Source: [Leptolyngbya] sp. PCC 7376
GTDB taxonomy: Bacteria > Cyanobacteriota > Cyanobacteriia > Cyanobacteriales > MRBY01
DNA length: 64,000 nt
Assembly (NCBI RefSeq): GCF_000316605.1
Contig: NC_019683.1
Location: 5,061,951 to 5,125,950, forward strand
Direction: 5' to 3'
Both the position numbers and the translations under genes were made by a program. Under the pieces are notes generated by a model. It ran no database searches. It saw only the letters and a list, made by a program, of their open reading frames with translations, and was not told the origin of the DNA. Numbering within the stretch: the first letter of the stretch is position 1; every line of letters starts with the position of its first letter. Below, in pieces: positions 27,618 through 38,846 of this stretch.

Positions 27618-30269
27618 CTACACCCAATTACCGATGAGAACATAGGCAGACCAAAAGAATGGGTCGCTAAAATCTGTATCGCGCAACATGTGAATCTGAG
27701 CTTGTCTGAGCGCTTCTGCCTTGCTTACACCTGGCTGACGAAGATCATCATAAAAAGTCGTCATTATTTGAGCTGCGACATTGTCTTTAATGGACCATAA
27801 AGTTGCGATGGTTGAGCGAGCCCCAGATCGCACTGCTAATCCTGCCAATCCTAAACTTGCCCGATTATCACCCTTAGCTGTTTCACAAGCACTGAGTGTC
27901 AATAGATTAATAGCTTGGTTACGACTTGCTTCCCGCTGTTGCAACAATTCTGATAACTCTCTGATATTGATTACCCCATCCCAAGTGAGGAAAAAAGTTT
28001 GACTAAAGTCAGAGCTAAATTGTCCATGAGTTGCTAAGTGAACAATATCAACCTGTTCAGCTTGGAGTTTGCGGGCAAGGGCATTACGGGTAAACTCACT
28101 GTTTAAAAGCTTTGTTGAAGCGACAAGATTTGAAATGGCTGTCACCTCTGTTTTGACGGCAGGTAGAGCACTAAATAAGCCCCGTTGTTCACTAATACCA
28201 CCAACCAGAGCTTTAATATTTCCTTGGCTAAGAGACTGAGCTTGCATTAACTGTAGTCCTGGGGAGAGAGCGACTGGATATTTTTCGATCAAATATTGTT
28301 GACCGTCGTATAGTGCACTGACGGGAATATTGCGTAGCAACCCATCTAAGACGAACACCAACGGTTGATCTGATGTAAGTAATCCTTGTTCTTCTGCTGG
28401 TCTAATAAGCCAATCATAGATTTTTTGAGAGACTTCTAATCTTTGGGTTTTATCGGCCGAAGGGTGCAGGAGAGATAAAAATTCACGCAGAGACTGCTCT
28501 ATTTCAACGCTATCGACAGGCATTTCAAACTTGCTGAGAGTGTCATCCGCTTTTGAATATATTGTGGCGATTCGGTCAGGCAGAATAATGGGATAGACAA
28601 CTGTTGCCGTTGGATCAATTTCCTCAATTTGATTGGCTTGTAAATCTAAACAAGCTTCTCGAAAAAAGTTATCCAATTCTGCTACTTGCAAATCTTCCAA
28701 AACACCACGAGCTTGTTTTAAGTGTTCTGGTGTTTCGCTCTCTAAGAGTAACGAAGCTAATTCTCGATATACAGGTTCTACTTGTTCTTGATATGAGAAT
28801 TGAATACTTTGATTAATTGCCGCCAAGTCACCGCGTAAAGATTGGAGAGCGGTCACGGCTTCAGCGTAGATTTCGATGGCTTTGTCTAGCTGGTTTTGTT
28901 GTTTAAGTAAGCGCCCTAGTTGCCAGGCAGACTGGGCAATGACATCGGCTGATTGAGTCGTGCGGGCAAGTCGCAGTGATTTCTCGGTGAGCTCAAAAGC
29001 CTCTCCATATTGCTGGACTTGACTGTAGAGTTGTCCCAATTGACGTAGAGCATGGGATTCTGCTCTCGTATCGTCAAGTTCATCAGCAAATTGGATGGCT
29101 TGGGCTAAGAGTTGGCTGAGTTCCGTGATGGAGACAGAGGAATTGGGTAACTGAGAGGCATATTGTGCAAAGTTGACAATGCTGTAGATTGAGGCGCGGC
29201 TTGCCGATTGTGCTTGCAAAGAGGACAAGAGTTGAGGTGCCATTTTTTCGGCTTGAGCGTGTTGCTGGGTTTTCACCAATAAACCAAATTGTTCGAGCTG
29301 GGCTTGTTGTCTTTCTTGTGACTCTAAAGCTGTGGTTTCTGCTTTCTCAAAATAGGCTAGGGCAATGTCTGCGGATTCAACTTCTGTCGCGAGTTTCCCG
29401 ATGCTGAAATAGGTGGCACTGAGTTCTGGGGTTGCATCGATACGTTGGGCGATCGCCAGAGCTTGAGCCATGAGATTGTAGCTGTCTCGCGGATCGCCAA
29501 TTAACTGAGTGACTTTCCCCAAACTACGTAGGGCAATGACTTTTAATGTCGAATCAGGCAATGCAAATAATTCTTGTTCTGCCTGGGTTAGTTGTTCAAG
29601 AGAATGACGATAAAACCCTAAAGTTTGTAAGGCTTTCGCTTGGTTAATCTGACTACCGAGGATTCCAATCGTATCCTGAGCCTCTACATAATTTTGCTCT
29701 GCTTGCTTCCAAGTGCTTAAGGCGAGCTCTGCTTGCCCCAAATGTAACCATAAACTTGCCCGAGTATTTAGTGCTTGGGCTTGCAAAACTGAAGATTGTG
29801 GAAATTGCGTGAGTAAGTTAAGGCTTTGATCGATGGTCTGTTCGGCTTGGGGCCATTGATTGATGGCTTGATAGGCAGCAGAGAGATTATTTAATGCCAT
29901 AATCTGCTGGGTGCGATCGCCTGTTGTCACAAAATTATCGAGAGCATTTTGCCAAACTCCAATCGCTTCGTCATAGCGACCCGCATCATACAATTGTTGG
30001 CCAGTGGATAGTGGCGATACTTCGTTTTGAGCTAGAGTCGCTTCAGGTAAAGAATTTGAAGGTGAAGCTGCTTGGACAATTGTCCAAAAAGGGATTGCAG
30101 CTAAAAGAATCACTAACCCAAAGCCTAATAAACCAAACTTTAAACGATGGTAAATGCGGGATGAAGATCGACGAAGCCCATCTATCCGCCGTCGTTTTAA
30201 GCCCATCGATTTTAGCGATCTCAGATTTGTAATATATTTTTTCCGAGATTGGTGACGATTATCCATCAT
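27618..30269 (-). CDS. CHAT domain protein with TPR repeats, membrane-anchored
   Basis: Seen: 883 residues. A basic N-terminus is followed by one hydrophobic segment (FGLLGFGLVILLAAIPFWTIVQA, about residues 48-70), then TPR-like helices over about 85-480, then a CHAT domain. The catalytic His lies in DIVHLATHGQFS and the Cys in LLTLSACETAKGD; it ends FFWSAYVLIGNWV. Known: CHAT is a clan CD caspase-like peptidase fold. The gene follows the haemagglutinin-like gene on the same strand after 111 nt, so the two may form an operon. Inference: a periplasmic protease or scaffold acting with the exoprotein. Confidence 0.92.
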   Translation of the reverse strand: MMDNRHQSRKKYITNLRSLKSMGLKRRRIDGLRRSSSRIYHRLKFGLLGFGLVILLAAIPFWTIVQAASPSNSLPEATLAQNEVSPLSTGQQLYDAGRYDEAIGVWQNALDNFVTTGDRTQQIMALNNLSAAYQAINQWPQAEQTIDQSLNLLTQFPQSSVLQAQALNTRASLWLHLGQAELALSTWKQAEQNYVEAQDTIGILGSQINQAKALQTLGFYRHSLEQLTQAEQELFALPDSTLKVIALRSLGKVTQLIGDPRDSYNLMAQALAIAQRIDATPELSATYFSIGKLATEVESADIALAYFEKAETTALESQERQQAQLEQFGLLVKTQQHAQAEKMAPQLLSSLQAQSASRASIYSIVNFAQYASQLPNSSVSITELSQLLAQAIQFADELDDTRAESHALRQLGQLYSQVQQYGEAFELTEKSLRLARTTQSADVIAQSAWQLGRLLKQQNQLDKAIEIYAEAVTALQSLRGDLAAINQSIQFSYQEQVEPVYRELASLLLESETPEHLKQARGVLEDLQVAELDNFFREACLDLQANQIEEIDPTATVVYPIILPDRIATIYSKADDTLSKFEMPVDSVEIEQSLREFLSLLHPSADKTQRLEVSQKIYDWLIRPAEEQGLLTSDQPLVFVLDGLLRNIPVSALYDGQQYLIEKYPVALSPGLQLMQAQSLSQGNIKALVGGISEQRGLFSALPAVKTEVTAISNLVASTKLLNSEFTRNALARKLQAEQVDIVHLATHGQFSSDFSQTFFLTWDGVINIRELSELLQQREASRNQAINLLTLSACETAKGDNRASLGLAGLAVRSGARSTIATLWSIKDNVAAQIMTTFYDDLRQPGVSKAEALRQAQIHMLRDTDFSDPFFWSAYVLIGNWV

Positions 30270-30380
30270 TATTTTTCAAAAATCTGGAGTGGTTTAAATA
30301 AACTCGATAACAATGTGCCCTGTTTGAAATTCGGATAAATCATCTCTTTTTCTGATCTATCCAATATCGTCGCCCAAAAC

Positions 30381-33300
30381 CTATCCAGAGCAACTCGCTC
30401 CACCACCAATGGTTGGTGAACTCGCGTTAACAGCAATGAGTTCAACTTGACCAGTTGAGGTAGTGTGCCATGCATTTGCCTCGGTTAAAGCAGGACGGGT
30501 AACTAAAGAAGGAGACGAAAAAATTGGGGAAGCCACAATATCGGAGGTGATGTTACGAGTATCCATCCAGAGGCGATCGCGACTCACTGTTTGATTGGGA
30601 CTGAGTGGAATACCACCACGTCCAGTGGCTATGAACGCATTACGGCGATTACTAGAACATCCCTGTACAATTTCATCGCTTGGGTCAGTTAAGCTTGCTG
30701 CCGTTGTAATCAAACCAGACTCTAGATCAGCGAGAAAATCATTGATGGTTACAGCCCCACTGACTCCGAATTGAGAGCTAGCAGTAATATCACTTTCTGG
30801 CGTTAACTGTGGACGAAAGGCCAGCCCTAGCAAACTTTTGGTCGTCAAAATAATATTGCCTCCATTACCTGTAAAAGCATTGGCAACAATGTCGCTATTT
30901 TCACTGGGGAAGCTCAGAATTAGGGGAGCTGTCAGATTGATATTTCCGCCATTGCCACCGCCACCTGCCTGACCAGCTGTGGTAGAGAGCAGGCTATGGT
31001 CTCTCAAGAATAAGACTTCACCAACATCAAGATTCAGATTGCCACCATCACCACTATTTGTAATAGCTGTAATATCACTTCTTTCTAAAATCACTCTATC
31101 GCGACTGACAAGCTCGACATTTCCCCCTTGCCCACCATCAGATAAGTTATTCGCCCGAATGGAAGCATCTCTCAAGTCGAATCGTCTGGCACTGAAGAAA
31201 ATATCACCACCATTACCGATTGCTGTTGCTTCTGCACTACTGCTTACCCTACTTTGACTGGAGAGATGGACTATATCAAGAGCCTTTATCTCAATACGAC
31301 CTGCATCTCCAATTCCCCTTGTTGTCGTGGTCAATTGAGCATTATTACTGAAGTCGATATTGTTTCCTACAACCGTTATACTTCCGCCATTTCCTATTGC
31401 ATCTATGCCGACATCACTACGAAAACTACTATTGTTTAAAGTAATTTCTCCTCCAGCAGAGACATCGATACGACCCGCATTTCCTTGAGCATTATCTCCC
31501 ACGCTGCTAATGAGCTGACTGTTTCCAGTAAAGTTCAGATCATTGGCTGCCATGACGGCAATTTCGCCTGCATTACCTTGAGCATTGGTTGCAACTGTTA
31601 CGCGTGATTGATTGCTGAAATTTAGATTTTGAGCCTTGATATTGATGCCTCCACCATTACCTATTGCACCTAAAAGCACTTCACTCCGAATATCGCTAGC
31701 ATCTGCATTTATGTCCCCTGCACTGACAATCACTATTTGCCCTGCATCATTTTTCCCTGCGGTGCTGGTGGTAATCTCGCCCCCTTGAATCGTCAAATCC
31801 TCTGTGTCTATTTTTATTTGACCACCCTGCCCTGACCCTCCCACTGCTACTTCAGCTCTGAAGCCACTACGAACTCCAGAAGGAGACTGACCGCTAATCG
31901 TAATCGCCCGAGCATTAACTTCGATGCTACCGCCATCACCAGACCCTTCAGTTGAAGTATTCAGGGTCGCTCCATCCTGTAAATTCAGTATGTCCGTATT
32001 GAGAATAATGGTACCCCCTGTCCCTGCGACATTACCAAAGACCCCTGCATTAATGGATGTGATATCCCTCGACTCCACAGCACCATTAAGGTCAATGATT
32101 TGAGCATTAATGACAACATTACCTGCAGACCCTGCTGCATCAGTGATGGATTCAATAAGTGCACCATCGCTCAGCTCTAACCGTTCGGCCTGAATTAAAA
32201 TATCTCCACCCTGGGCTGTCGCTGTGGCACTGCTATCCACTTCCGTCGTTAAAGTACTACTAAAACCATTACCGTTAATTCCAGATAGCGATATTAACTT
32301 AGCTTGAAGATCGATACTGCCACCTTTTCCTGTGCCTTCTGTATCAGCATCAAAAAGCGCACCATCTCTTAAAAATAGGCGATTAGCCCGAAGTGTTAAA
32401 TTTCCGCCCGCACCACTGACCTCTGATTCAAGATTGACAAATGACCCGGAACCTCCTGAAGTATTTCCTTGAAAAATTGCATCACCTGTAACAGTGAGAA
32501 TCAAGTCTCCGGCATCACCTACACCTTCAGATTCTGCTCCCAACAATGCACCATCGTCTGCGAGAAATGTTTGAGTCTTAATGAAAACATTACCGCCTCG
32601 ACCGGTGGCACCGACTTTATCGTCAACTTTGGAACTGAGTAAACTGCGTCCTCCATCTGCTCCGACTCCGCTCAATTCAACATAATCTGCTGTAATGTTG
32701 ATACTGCCGCTGTTTCCTGCGCTTTCAGTTTCCGCTCGAATTTCTCCGCCATCCAAGATTCGGAATTGATTTGTGACGATATTAATGTCACCGCCTTGCC
32801 CTGTGGCATTCGCTTTATCATCGACTTTAGAACCGAGAAAACTAAACCCATCGTCAATCCCAGAGCCACTCAATTCAACATGATTTGCGCGGATGTTGAT
32901 GTCTCCGCCATTCTCTACGCTTTCAGCTTCTGTTCTAACCACTCCTCCATCTAGGATCAGGAATTGATCCGTAAAAATATTAATGTCGCCGCCATTACCA
33001 CCAATGGAAGCATTTTCGTCAACTTCGCTGATGATACGACTTGGACTTCCTGAAGATGTTTCACCTGTCACATCGATCTGTTCGGAACCATATATATTGA
33101 TATCGCCAGCAGCGGTAGACCCTTCATTGATGACGCTAATGCGCGATCGCCCCTGCAAAGAAACACGCTTTCCTTGGAGCTGAACAGCACCACCTCCATT
33201 ACCTTCATTGAAGATTTCAGAGTAATTTTGGAAAATAATATCGCGCCACTCTCCCACTGAAGGCTGGGTGCCGAAAGCTTGCTGTCCATTTACAGTCGTG

Positions 33301-34010
33301 AGAGGGACTAAAGCATCCGTTGCAGCGAACAGCTCAACTCGACCTTCCGACGCCTCTACAAGAACATCATCAAATGAGATTGAGCCACCAACAAGTCCAA
33401 AAGTTTGACCAGATTGAACCTCTAAGAACGGACCATTACCTGTAATATCACCAGGATAACTACCTAGCTGTAGTCCAATAGGTACTGAGACGGTTAACAA
33501 AGGTGCAGTACTAGGCACTATGGCACTAAACTCGAAGCCATTTTCAAAGACAACACTGTCTGCCGTGCTGGCAATAAACGAACCAGGTAAGGACAAGCTG
33601 GCATTCCCACCGAAAGCAATACCATTTGGGTTAATCAGAAATAGATCTGGGTTATTGCCGCCTGTAAGACTTATTTCTCCATCAATGAAAGATGCATTAA
33701 TTCCTGTAACTCTCCCAACAATGGCATCTACTGTGCTTTGACCCATATTTAGATCAAATGACACATTTTCTGTACCTGGAGAAAATTCTGAAAAGCTGTG
33801 GAATAAGGTTGTTAGTTGTTGGGTTCCGCCTGTGATGCTGAAAGGTCCACCACCATTAACTATGGTATTGACGGTACTATCTGCTGCCACGACCTGAGCT
33901 AGAGAGGGAGTTGCCCCCATTGCGAAAAGATGACTGAAACCTAGGAAAACCCATAGTCTCTTAGGATCGATAAGATTTGACAGTTTATTTATCACTGTTA
34001 CGACAAGCAT
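30381..34010 (-). CDS. Filamentous haemagglutinin-like two-partner-secretion exoprotein
   Basis: Seen: 1,209 residues with a signal peptide (ending ATPSLAQ). A TPS/haemagglutination activity domain follows, with GGTQQLTTLFHSFSEFSPG, DAIVGRVTG and DLFLINPNGIAFGGNASL. The rest is a beta-helix made of repeats such as GGDINIxxxxxxLxDGGxIxxxTES, from about residue 300 to 1050. Known: such proteins cross the outer membrane through an FhaC/ShlB-type pore after recognition of the TPS domain. No such pore gene lies in the window. Inference: a surface adhesin or sheath protein. Confidence 0.92.
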   Translation of the reverse strand: MLVVTVINKLSNLIDPKRLWVFLGFSHLFAMGATPSLAQVVAADSTVNTIVNGGGPFSITGGTQQLTTLFHSFSEFSPGTENVSFDLNMGQSTVDAIVGRVTGINASFIDGEISLTGGNNPDLFLINPNGIAFGGNASLSLPGSFIASTADSVVFENGFEFSAIVPSTAPLLTVSVPIGLQLGSYPGDITGNGPFLEVQSGQTFGLVGGSISFDDVLVEASEGRVELFAATDALVPLTTVNGQQAFGTQPSVGEWRDIIFQNYSEIFNEGNGGGAVQLQGKRVSLQGRSRISVINEGSTAAGDINIYGSEQIDVTGETSSGSPSRIISEVDENASIGGNGGDINIFTDQFLILDGGVVRTEAESVENGGDINIRANHVELSGSGIDDGFSFLGSKVDDKANATGQGGDINIVTNQFRILDGGEIRAETESAGNSGSINITADYVELSGVGADGGRSLLSSKVDDKVGATGRGGNVFIKTQTFLADDGALLGAESEGVGDAGDLILTVTGDAIFQGNTSGGSGSFVNLESEVSGAGGNLTLRANRLFLRDGALFDADTEGTGKGGSIDLQAKLISLSGINGNGFSSTLTTEVDSSATATAQGGDILIQAERLELSDGALIESITDAAGSAGNVVINAQIIDLNGAVESRDITSINAGVFGNVAGTGGTIILNTDILNLQDGATLNTSTEGSGDGGSIEVNARAITISGQSPSGVRSGFRAEVAVGGSGQGGQIKIDTEDLTIQGGEITTSTAGKNDAGQIVIVSAGDINADASDIRSEVLLGAIGNGGGINIKAQNLNFSNQSRVTVATNAQGNAGEIAVMAANDLNFTGNSQLISSVGDNAQGNAGRIDVSAGGEITLNNSSFRSDVGIDAIGNGGSITVVGNNIDFSNNAQLTTTTRGIGDAGRIEIKALDIVHLSSQSRVSSSAEATAIGNGGDIFFSARRFDLRDASIRANNLSDGGQGGNVELVSRDRVILERSDITAITNSGDGGNLNLDVGEVLFLRDHSLLSTTAGQAGGGGNGGNINLTAPLILSFPSENSDIVANAFTGNGGNIILTTKSLLGLAFRPQLTPESDITASSQFGVSGAVTINDFLADLESGLITTAASLTDPSDEIVQGCSSNRRNAFIATGRGGIPLSPNQTVSRDRLWMDTRNITSDIVASPIFSSPSLVTRPALTEANAWHTTSTGQVELIAVNASSPTIGGGASCSG

Positions 34011-34769
34011 CTGGATAGACGAATTAAATCTAAGTATTGTTTTTTCAATACACCCTGATTTCTAAGCAAACCTTTAGCAAAATCTCATACAACAAAAAGT
34101 GTGTGAAATACAACCCCAATAAAAGCTAATAGCTTTAGCTAGGATTCTCCCATTAAATCTTTTTGTGCTTCTCACTATAAGCTGTTATAAAACAATCGAG
34201 CAGAATATTAAGATGAAGATTCTGTGAGATTTAGAAAACCCGATATAGAAAAAGAAAGAAATAGGGATTTGATGATTGGATATAAAGAAATGAGTCTATG
34301 CCGTCAAGAATAATATCGCCAATTCCTAAAAAATATTGATGATATGTTGGGCTTGTTTTAACTCATTCCTCTTGCCATATGCAAGTAGCGATTTATTTTG
34401 TCTTGAGGGTCTGGAAGTCTTTTATGGTAGCGCTAGAAAGGGATTTGCTTTGTCGTGATGATTGAAATAAATTGATTTTTTTTGCTGCGGATTTCTTCTG
34501 CTCTGCTCTTAAAATATAGTGGTGCTATCTTCCTTTTCTTGAAGCCCAGAATTGCTCTGAAAAAACAAACAGAGTTTGCATGCACTTATTTGTTTCTCTA
34601 TTAATTAATGTCCGAAATAGTTGGCGGGGATATTTAATCCAAGCTATTGCTTGATTTTTTGTTTAAGCTCTGTAGCTGGATCTTTGATATTTCGTCATGC
34701 ACAATTACTGATTTATCTATTCTTAGACAGTATTATAGTGATTATCTAGAGAACTCAGAAGTAGGAATA
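34011..34769. other. AT-rich divergent intergenic region
   Basis: About 760 bp of AT-rich DNA separates the divergent exoprotein and DUF928 genes. It presumably holds both promoters. No gene, repeat or structured RNA was recognised. An in-frame extension of the DUF928 gene reaches TTG 34647, but the GTG at 34770 has a better ribosome binding site. Confidence 0.4.
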
Positions 34770-35900
34770 GTGAATTCTAAATTGTTATTTCATTCTTTAA
34801 AGCTTGCACTTCTCACTTCCGGAGTTTGGGCGATCGCCGTAACGCAGGTTATGGCAGTACCTTTTACTCCTCCGTCAGATAATTCTGCTCCTCGCCAAGT
34901 GAGCGGTGGTGCATCGCGTGGGAACTTACAGTTCGTTCCTCCTTCTGAGAATTCTGCTCCTCGCCAGGGTAGTGGTGGTGCTTCAAGAATTGGTGGATTT
35001 ATTCCTCCCTCGGATGCTACAGCTCCACATCAGTCATCAGGTGGCGCATCACGAACTGGAGGATTCACACCCCCATCGGACGCAACCTCTCCCAATCAGT
35101 CAGTGGGCGGCGCATCACGAGGATTTGAATTTATTCCTCCTACCGATAACCCTATTCCTCAAAGTTCAAGTAGTGGCGCATCCCGTGACGGCTTTAACTT
35201 TATCCCTCCGCCAGATAGTGTGGCTCCCATTGTGGCCAGTGGTGGTTCGTCTAGAGAGGGTCTGTTTGTCCCCGCTCCTGATAATGCGAAACCTATTAAT
35301 GCTGCTAGCGGTTCTTCGCGGACAAATCTTTATGGCACAAGTGCAGAAGCGTTTCAGAGCATCAACGAGTCAATACTTGCGATTACACCTGAGAGCTTTT
35401 ATGGACAGACATTGGAAGCACGTCCAACGATTCTGGTGTATCTTCCTCGTTCAGATGCCCAACAAGCAATTTTTAGATTAAAAGACGAATCTCAGAATCT
35501 TATATATGAGCAGCTTGTCCCTATCTCAGAACAAGCAGGAATTATCATGATTCAGCTTCCCAAAACAGCACCAGCTCTAGCTGTTAATCAGAATTACCAA
35601 TGGTTTTTGACCTTGCAAACGGAAGACCATATCACCCCAGCTAGTCCCTTTGTTGATGCTTGGATTAAGCGGGTAGAGCCTAGTGCGGAGCTAGCGGATA
35701 ATCTTATGAATGTCGAGTCTGCTAAAGCCGCAGAGGTCTTAGCTCAAAATGGCATTTGGTACGATACAGTGGCAATTATGGCTGATTTGCGATCTTTACA
35801 AAGTGATGTTGGAACTAATGAAGATTGGTCAGAGCTGCTGATTTCTGTTGGTCTTGATCGAGTGACAGAAGCTCCGATCTTAACCACTATCAATAATTAA
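34770..35900 (+). CDS. DUF928 protein with N-terminal repeat array, secreted
   Basis: Seen: start GTG 34770, preceded by AGGA at 7 nt. A signal peptide ends in VTQVMA. Then come seven copies of a roughly 20-22-residue unit of the form F-(I/V)-PPSDNxAPxQxSGGASR. The C-terminal DUF928 domain includes PESFYGQTLEARPTILVYLPRSD and ends near ILTTINN. Known: DUF928 proteins are cyanobacterial, periplasmic, of unknown function, and often encoded with CHAT and haemagglutinin-like genes (from memory). The CHASE2 kinase gene follows after 51 nt, suggesting one transcript. Confidence 0.87.
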   Translation: MNSKLLFHSLKLALLTSGVWAIAVTQVMAVPFTPPSDNSAPRQVSGGASRGNLQFVPPSENSAPRQGSGGASRIGGFIPPSDATAPHQSSGGASRTGGFTPPSDATSPNQSVGGASRGFEFIPPTDNPIPQSSSSGASRDGFNFIPPPDSVAPIVASGGSSREGLFVPAPDNAKPINAASGSSRTNLYGTSAEAFQSINESILAITPESFYGQTLEARPTILVYLPRSDAQQAIFRLKDESQNLIYEQLVPISEQAGIIMIQLPKTAPALAVNQNYQWFLTLQTEDHITPASPFVDAWIKRVEPSAELADNLMNVESAKAAEVLAQNGIWYDTVAIMADLRSLQSDVGTNEDWSELLISVGLDRVTEAPILTTINN

Positions 35901-35951
35901 AGATCTTGCTTTAGCCGATTTTTGTGACTCTATTATTTTGATGCTCGTTTT

Positions 35952-38846
35952 ATGTGGCGAAAGGCGAAGTCTTTTTTTCAAGATATCCATCGACCCTTGC
36001 TCATTGTTTGCGGTGTCGCAATTGCTGTAGGGGTTAGTAACTCTCTAGGGTTGTTTGATCTTTTAGAGTGGAATGCCCGTGATGAATTTTTTCGCTTTCG
36101 TCCTAGGGAGCCAGTGGATGATCGTATCGTCGTTGTCACTATTGATGAACCTGATATTCAGGCTGTTGGGGATTGGCCGATTCCCGATGAAACGCTTGCA
36201 GAATTAATTACTGCTATCCATCAGCAGGAGCCTCGCGTCATTGGATTAGACCTCTATCGTGATTTGCCAGAGGAACCAGGGCATCAACAGTTATTGGAGG
36301 TATATAAAAATACCCCAGAACTGATCGCTATTGAAAAAATTACAGGCAGTCGAGTTGCACCACCTCCAATATTGGCTGATTTAGGACGGGTGGCGATCGC
36401 CGATCTTGTATTGGATAGTGATAGTAATTTACGCCGGATACTGTTATCAGCTCAGGACAGTCAAGATGAGTCTATTAAGGCAGGCTTGGGAGCTCAACTT
36501 GCCATTCTTTATCTTGAGTCTGAAGATATTTCACTAGAAGCAATTGATCCAGATAAACAGACAGTTCAATTAGGCCAGTCTGTGTATCAACCTATGCGAC
36601 CAGGCACAGCTGGATACTCCAAGGGAGATCTAGGGGGATACCAGATTTTGATGAATTGGCGAGGCTCTGGTGATCGATTTCCGCAGGTCTCCATGAGCGA
36701 CATGTTGGCAGGAAAAGTTAAACCTGATCTCATGCGTGATCGCATTGTGCTGATTGGCTCTATCGCACCAAGTACAAATGACTTTTTTGAAACACCCTAC
36801 AGTGGCTCATGGCGTTCTTATAAAACACCACCGATGGCTGGTGTCTTTCTCCATGCCAATATATCTAGTCAATTAATTAGTGGAGCCTTAGAGGGAAGAC
36901 GTGGGCTACTCGGCTGGTCTTCTTGGCAGCAATGGCTGTGGATTTTTAGTTGGTCTGCTTTGGGAGGGCTCGGAAGTTGGTGGTTAGAAAATCGTAATCA
37001 TCAAGAAGGACAATCCCTGCGTATTAATGTCGCGGCAGTAACAGGAGGTTGCTCTGTTTTTCTGATAGGAGGAGCTTACAGTGCTTTTCTTGGAGGAATT
37101 CTTATTCCACTCGTTCCTCCTCTCACAGCTTTCCTAGCTAGCACTGTGTTCTCAACATCAGACTTTAAAAAACAGCGTTTGTTGTTAACCAATCGACAAC
37201 TCGAATATGCCAATAACCAACTTCTAGAATACGCTGCAACCCTAGAAGATAAGGTGAATCAGCGAACACAAGAACTCGCCAAAGCAAAACAGTCAGCAGA
37301 TTCTGCAAATCAGGCGAAAAGTGAATTCTTGGCTAATATGAGCCATGAATTGCGCACACCTCTGAACGGCATTTTAGGCTATGCCCAAATTTTGCTGCGA
37401 TCGCCACTTGCTAATGCGAAAGAAAAAGAAGGAATTTCGATTATCCATCAGTGCGGCTCTCACCTTTTAACACTGATTAATGACATCCTCGACCTTTCCA
37501 AAATAGAAGCTAGAAAATTACAACTCTATCCCAATGATTTAAATTTCCGCACCTTCCTCACGGGTGTAGCCGAAATGTGTCGAATCAAAGCTAAACAAAA
37601 AGATGTTGAGTTTCACTTGTGCTTTGATGACAATCTGCCAACTGGTCTCTATGCCGATGAGAAACGTCTACGCCAAGTGCTAATTAATTTGTTAGGCAAT
37701 GCCATTAAGTTTACAGATCAGGGGAGCATCACCTTTTCTGTTAAATGTTTAGCGTCTCAAGCTAGTCAAATCGAGGCGACTGCAGGATCAGTTCCTGCTC
37801 AGGACAATGGCGCGGAAGATAATGAGCTTGAAATTATTCCATCTGAAAAAAATGCTTTACTGTCTGATTCATTAACATCTGAGAAGACAAGAGATTCTCA
37901 ACGAATGGAGAGTCTGCGTTTTCAGATTGAAGATACAGGCGTAGGCATGACACCAGAACAACTCCAAAAAATCTATCAACCCTTTGAGCAAGTTGGTCGC
38001 AACGAACGTAAAGCAGAAGGTACAGGGCTTGGTTTAGCCATTTCGCAGCGTATTGCAAACTTGATGGGTAGCCAACTTCAAGTGGAAAGTCAGCTCGGTG
38101 AAGGCAGTCGGTTTTGGTTGGATTTGTCTTTGCCTGTTTCGACTAAATGGACGAATAATTACTCTATTCAAACGGCTAGAAATATTATCGGTATTGAAAA
38201 TACACCGCCAACGATTCTTGTTGTTGATGATCAAGAATCTGCTCGCTCGATCTTGGCGGATATTTTACGGCCTTTAGGATGTCATTTAATTGAAGCGATA
38301 GATGTTAAAAACGCATTATTTTTGGCTAGCGAACACCACCCTCAAGCGATCATTACAGATCTGACGATGCCTGAGATGAGTGGTTTTGAGTTAATGCAGC
38401 ATATCCGTGAAAATGAAATGCTCAAGGATACTGTTTTAATTGCGACCAGTGCCAGAGTATTTGAGGCTGATCGTCAGAAAAGTAAAGCCGCGGGTGCTCA
38501 GGCTTTTTTACCTAAACCTATCCAAGTCGAAGATTTGCTACAAATTTTACAAACACATTTAGATGTCAAATGGAAATATCAAGCTGAAGAGACAGATAAA
38601 AAACTTGATTCTTCTTTGGAGCAATCCGAAAAGTTTACTTCTCCTTCACAAGACACTCTAAAGTACCTGCATCATTTAGCTATGATGGGTAACCTAGATG
38701 GTATAAATCAGAAACTTGAACAGTTAGTAGCTAGTGACACAACACTGACTCCTTTTACGAAAGAGTTGAAGAAATTAACTAGTAACTTCCAAGTTAAAGC
38801 TACGAAAAACCTACTTCAATCACTGATGAACGAGGTAAATCATTAG
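35952..38846 (+). CDS. CHASE2-domain hybrid histidine kinase
   Basis: Seen: 964 residues. An N-terminal membrane segment and a CHASE2 sensor ([34 protein letters not shown]) face the periplasm to about residue 300, then three further hydrophobic segments. After a coiled coil come HisKA ([16 protein letters not shown]), HATPase ([33 protein letters not shown]) and a C-terminal REC ([25 protein letters not shown]). Known: CHASE2 senses unidentified extracellular signals. Context: co-directional with DUF928 and the next REC-kinase, so it probably reports on the surface-protein locus. Confidence 0.92.
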   Translation: MWRKAKSFFQDIHRPLLIVCGVAIAVGVSNSLGLFDLLEWNARDEFFRFRPREPVDDRIVVVTIDEPDIQAVGDWPIPDETLAELITAIHQQEPRVIGLDLYRDLPEEPGHQQLLEVYKNTPELIAIEKITGSRVAPPPILADLGRVAIADLVLDSDSNLRRILLSAQDSQDESIKAGLGAQLAILYLESEDISLEAIDPDKQTVQLGQSVYQPMRPGTAGYSKGDLGGYQILMNWRGSGDRFPQVSMSDMLAGKVKPDLMRDRIVLIGSIAPSTNDFFETPYSGSWRSYKTPPMAGVFLHANISSQLISGALEGRRGLLGWSSWQQWLWIFSWSALGGLGSWWLENRNHQEGQSLRINVAAVTGGCSVFLIGGAYSAFLGGILIPLVPPLTAFLASTVFSTSDFKKQRLLLTNRQLEYANNQLLEYAATLEDKVNQRTQELAKAKQSADSANQAKSEFLANMSHELRTPLNGILGYAQILLRSPLANAKEKEGISIIHQCGSHLLTLINDILDLSKIEARKLQLYPNDLNFRTFLTGVAEMCRIKAKQKDVEFHLCFDDNLPTGLYADEKRLRQVLINLLGNAIKFTDQGSITFSVKCLASQASQIEATAGSVPAQDNGAEDNELEIIPSEKNALLSDSLTSEKTRDSQRMESLRFQIEDTGVGMTPEQLQKIYQPFEQVGRNERKAEGTGLGLAISQRIANLMGSQLQVESQLGEGSRFWLDLSLPVSTKWTNNYSIQTARNIIGIENTPPTILVVDDQESARSILADILRPLGCHLIEAIDVKNALFLASEHHPQAIITDLTMPEMSGFELMQHIRENEMLKDTVLIATSARVFEADRQKSKAAGAQAFLPKPIQVEDLLQILQTHLDVKWKYQAEETDKKLDSSLEQSEKFTSPSQDTLKYLHHLAMMGNLDGINQKLEQLVASDTTLTPFTKELKKLTSNFQVKATKNLLQSLMNEVNH

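Noticed and set aside
30979..33741. Several plus-strand open frames of 60-92 codons
   Set aside because: All are antisense to the exoprotein gene, whose repeats keep other frames open.
34906..35481. 191-codon frame inside the DUF928 gene
   Set aside because: Shadow frame created by the repeat array; the DUF928 frame has the signal peptide and known domain.
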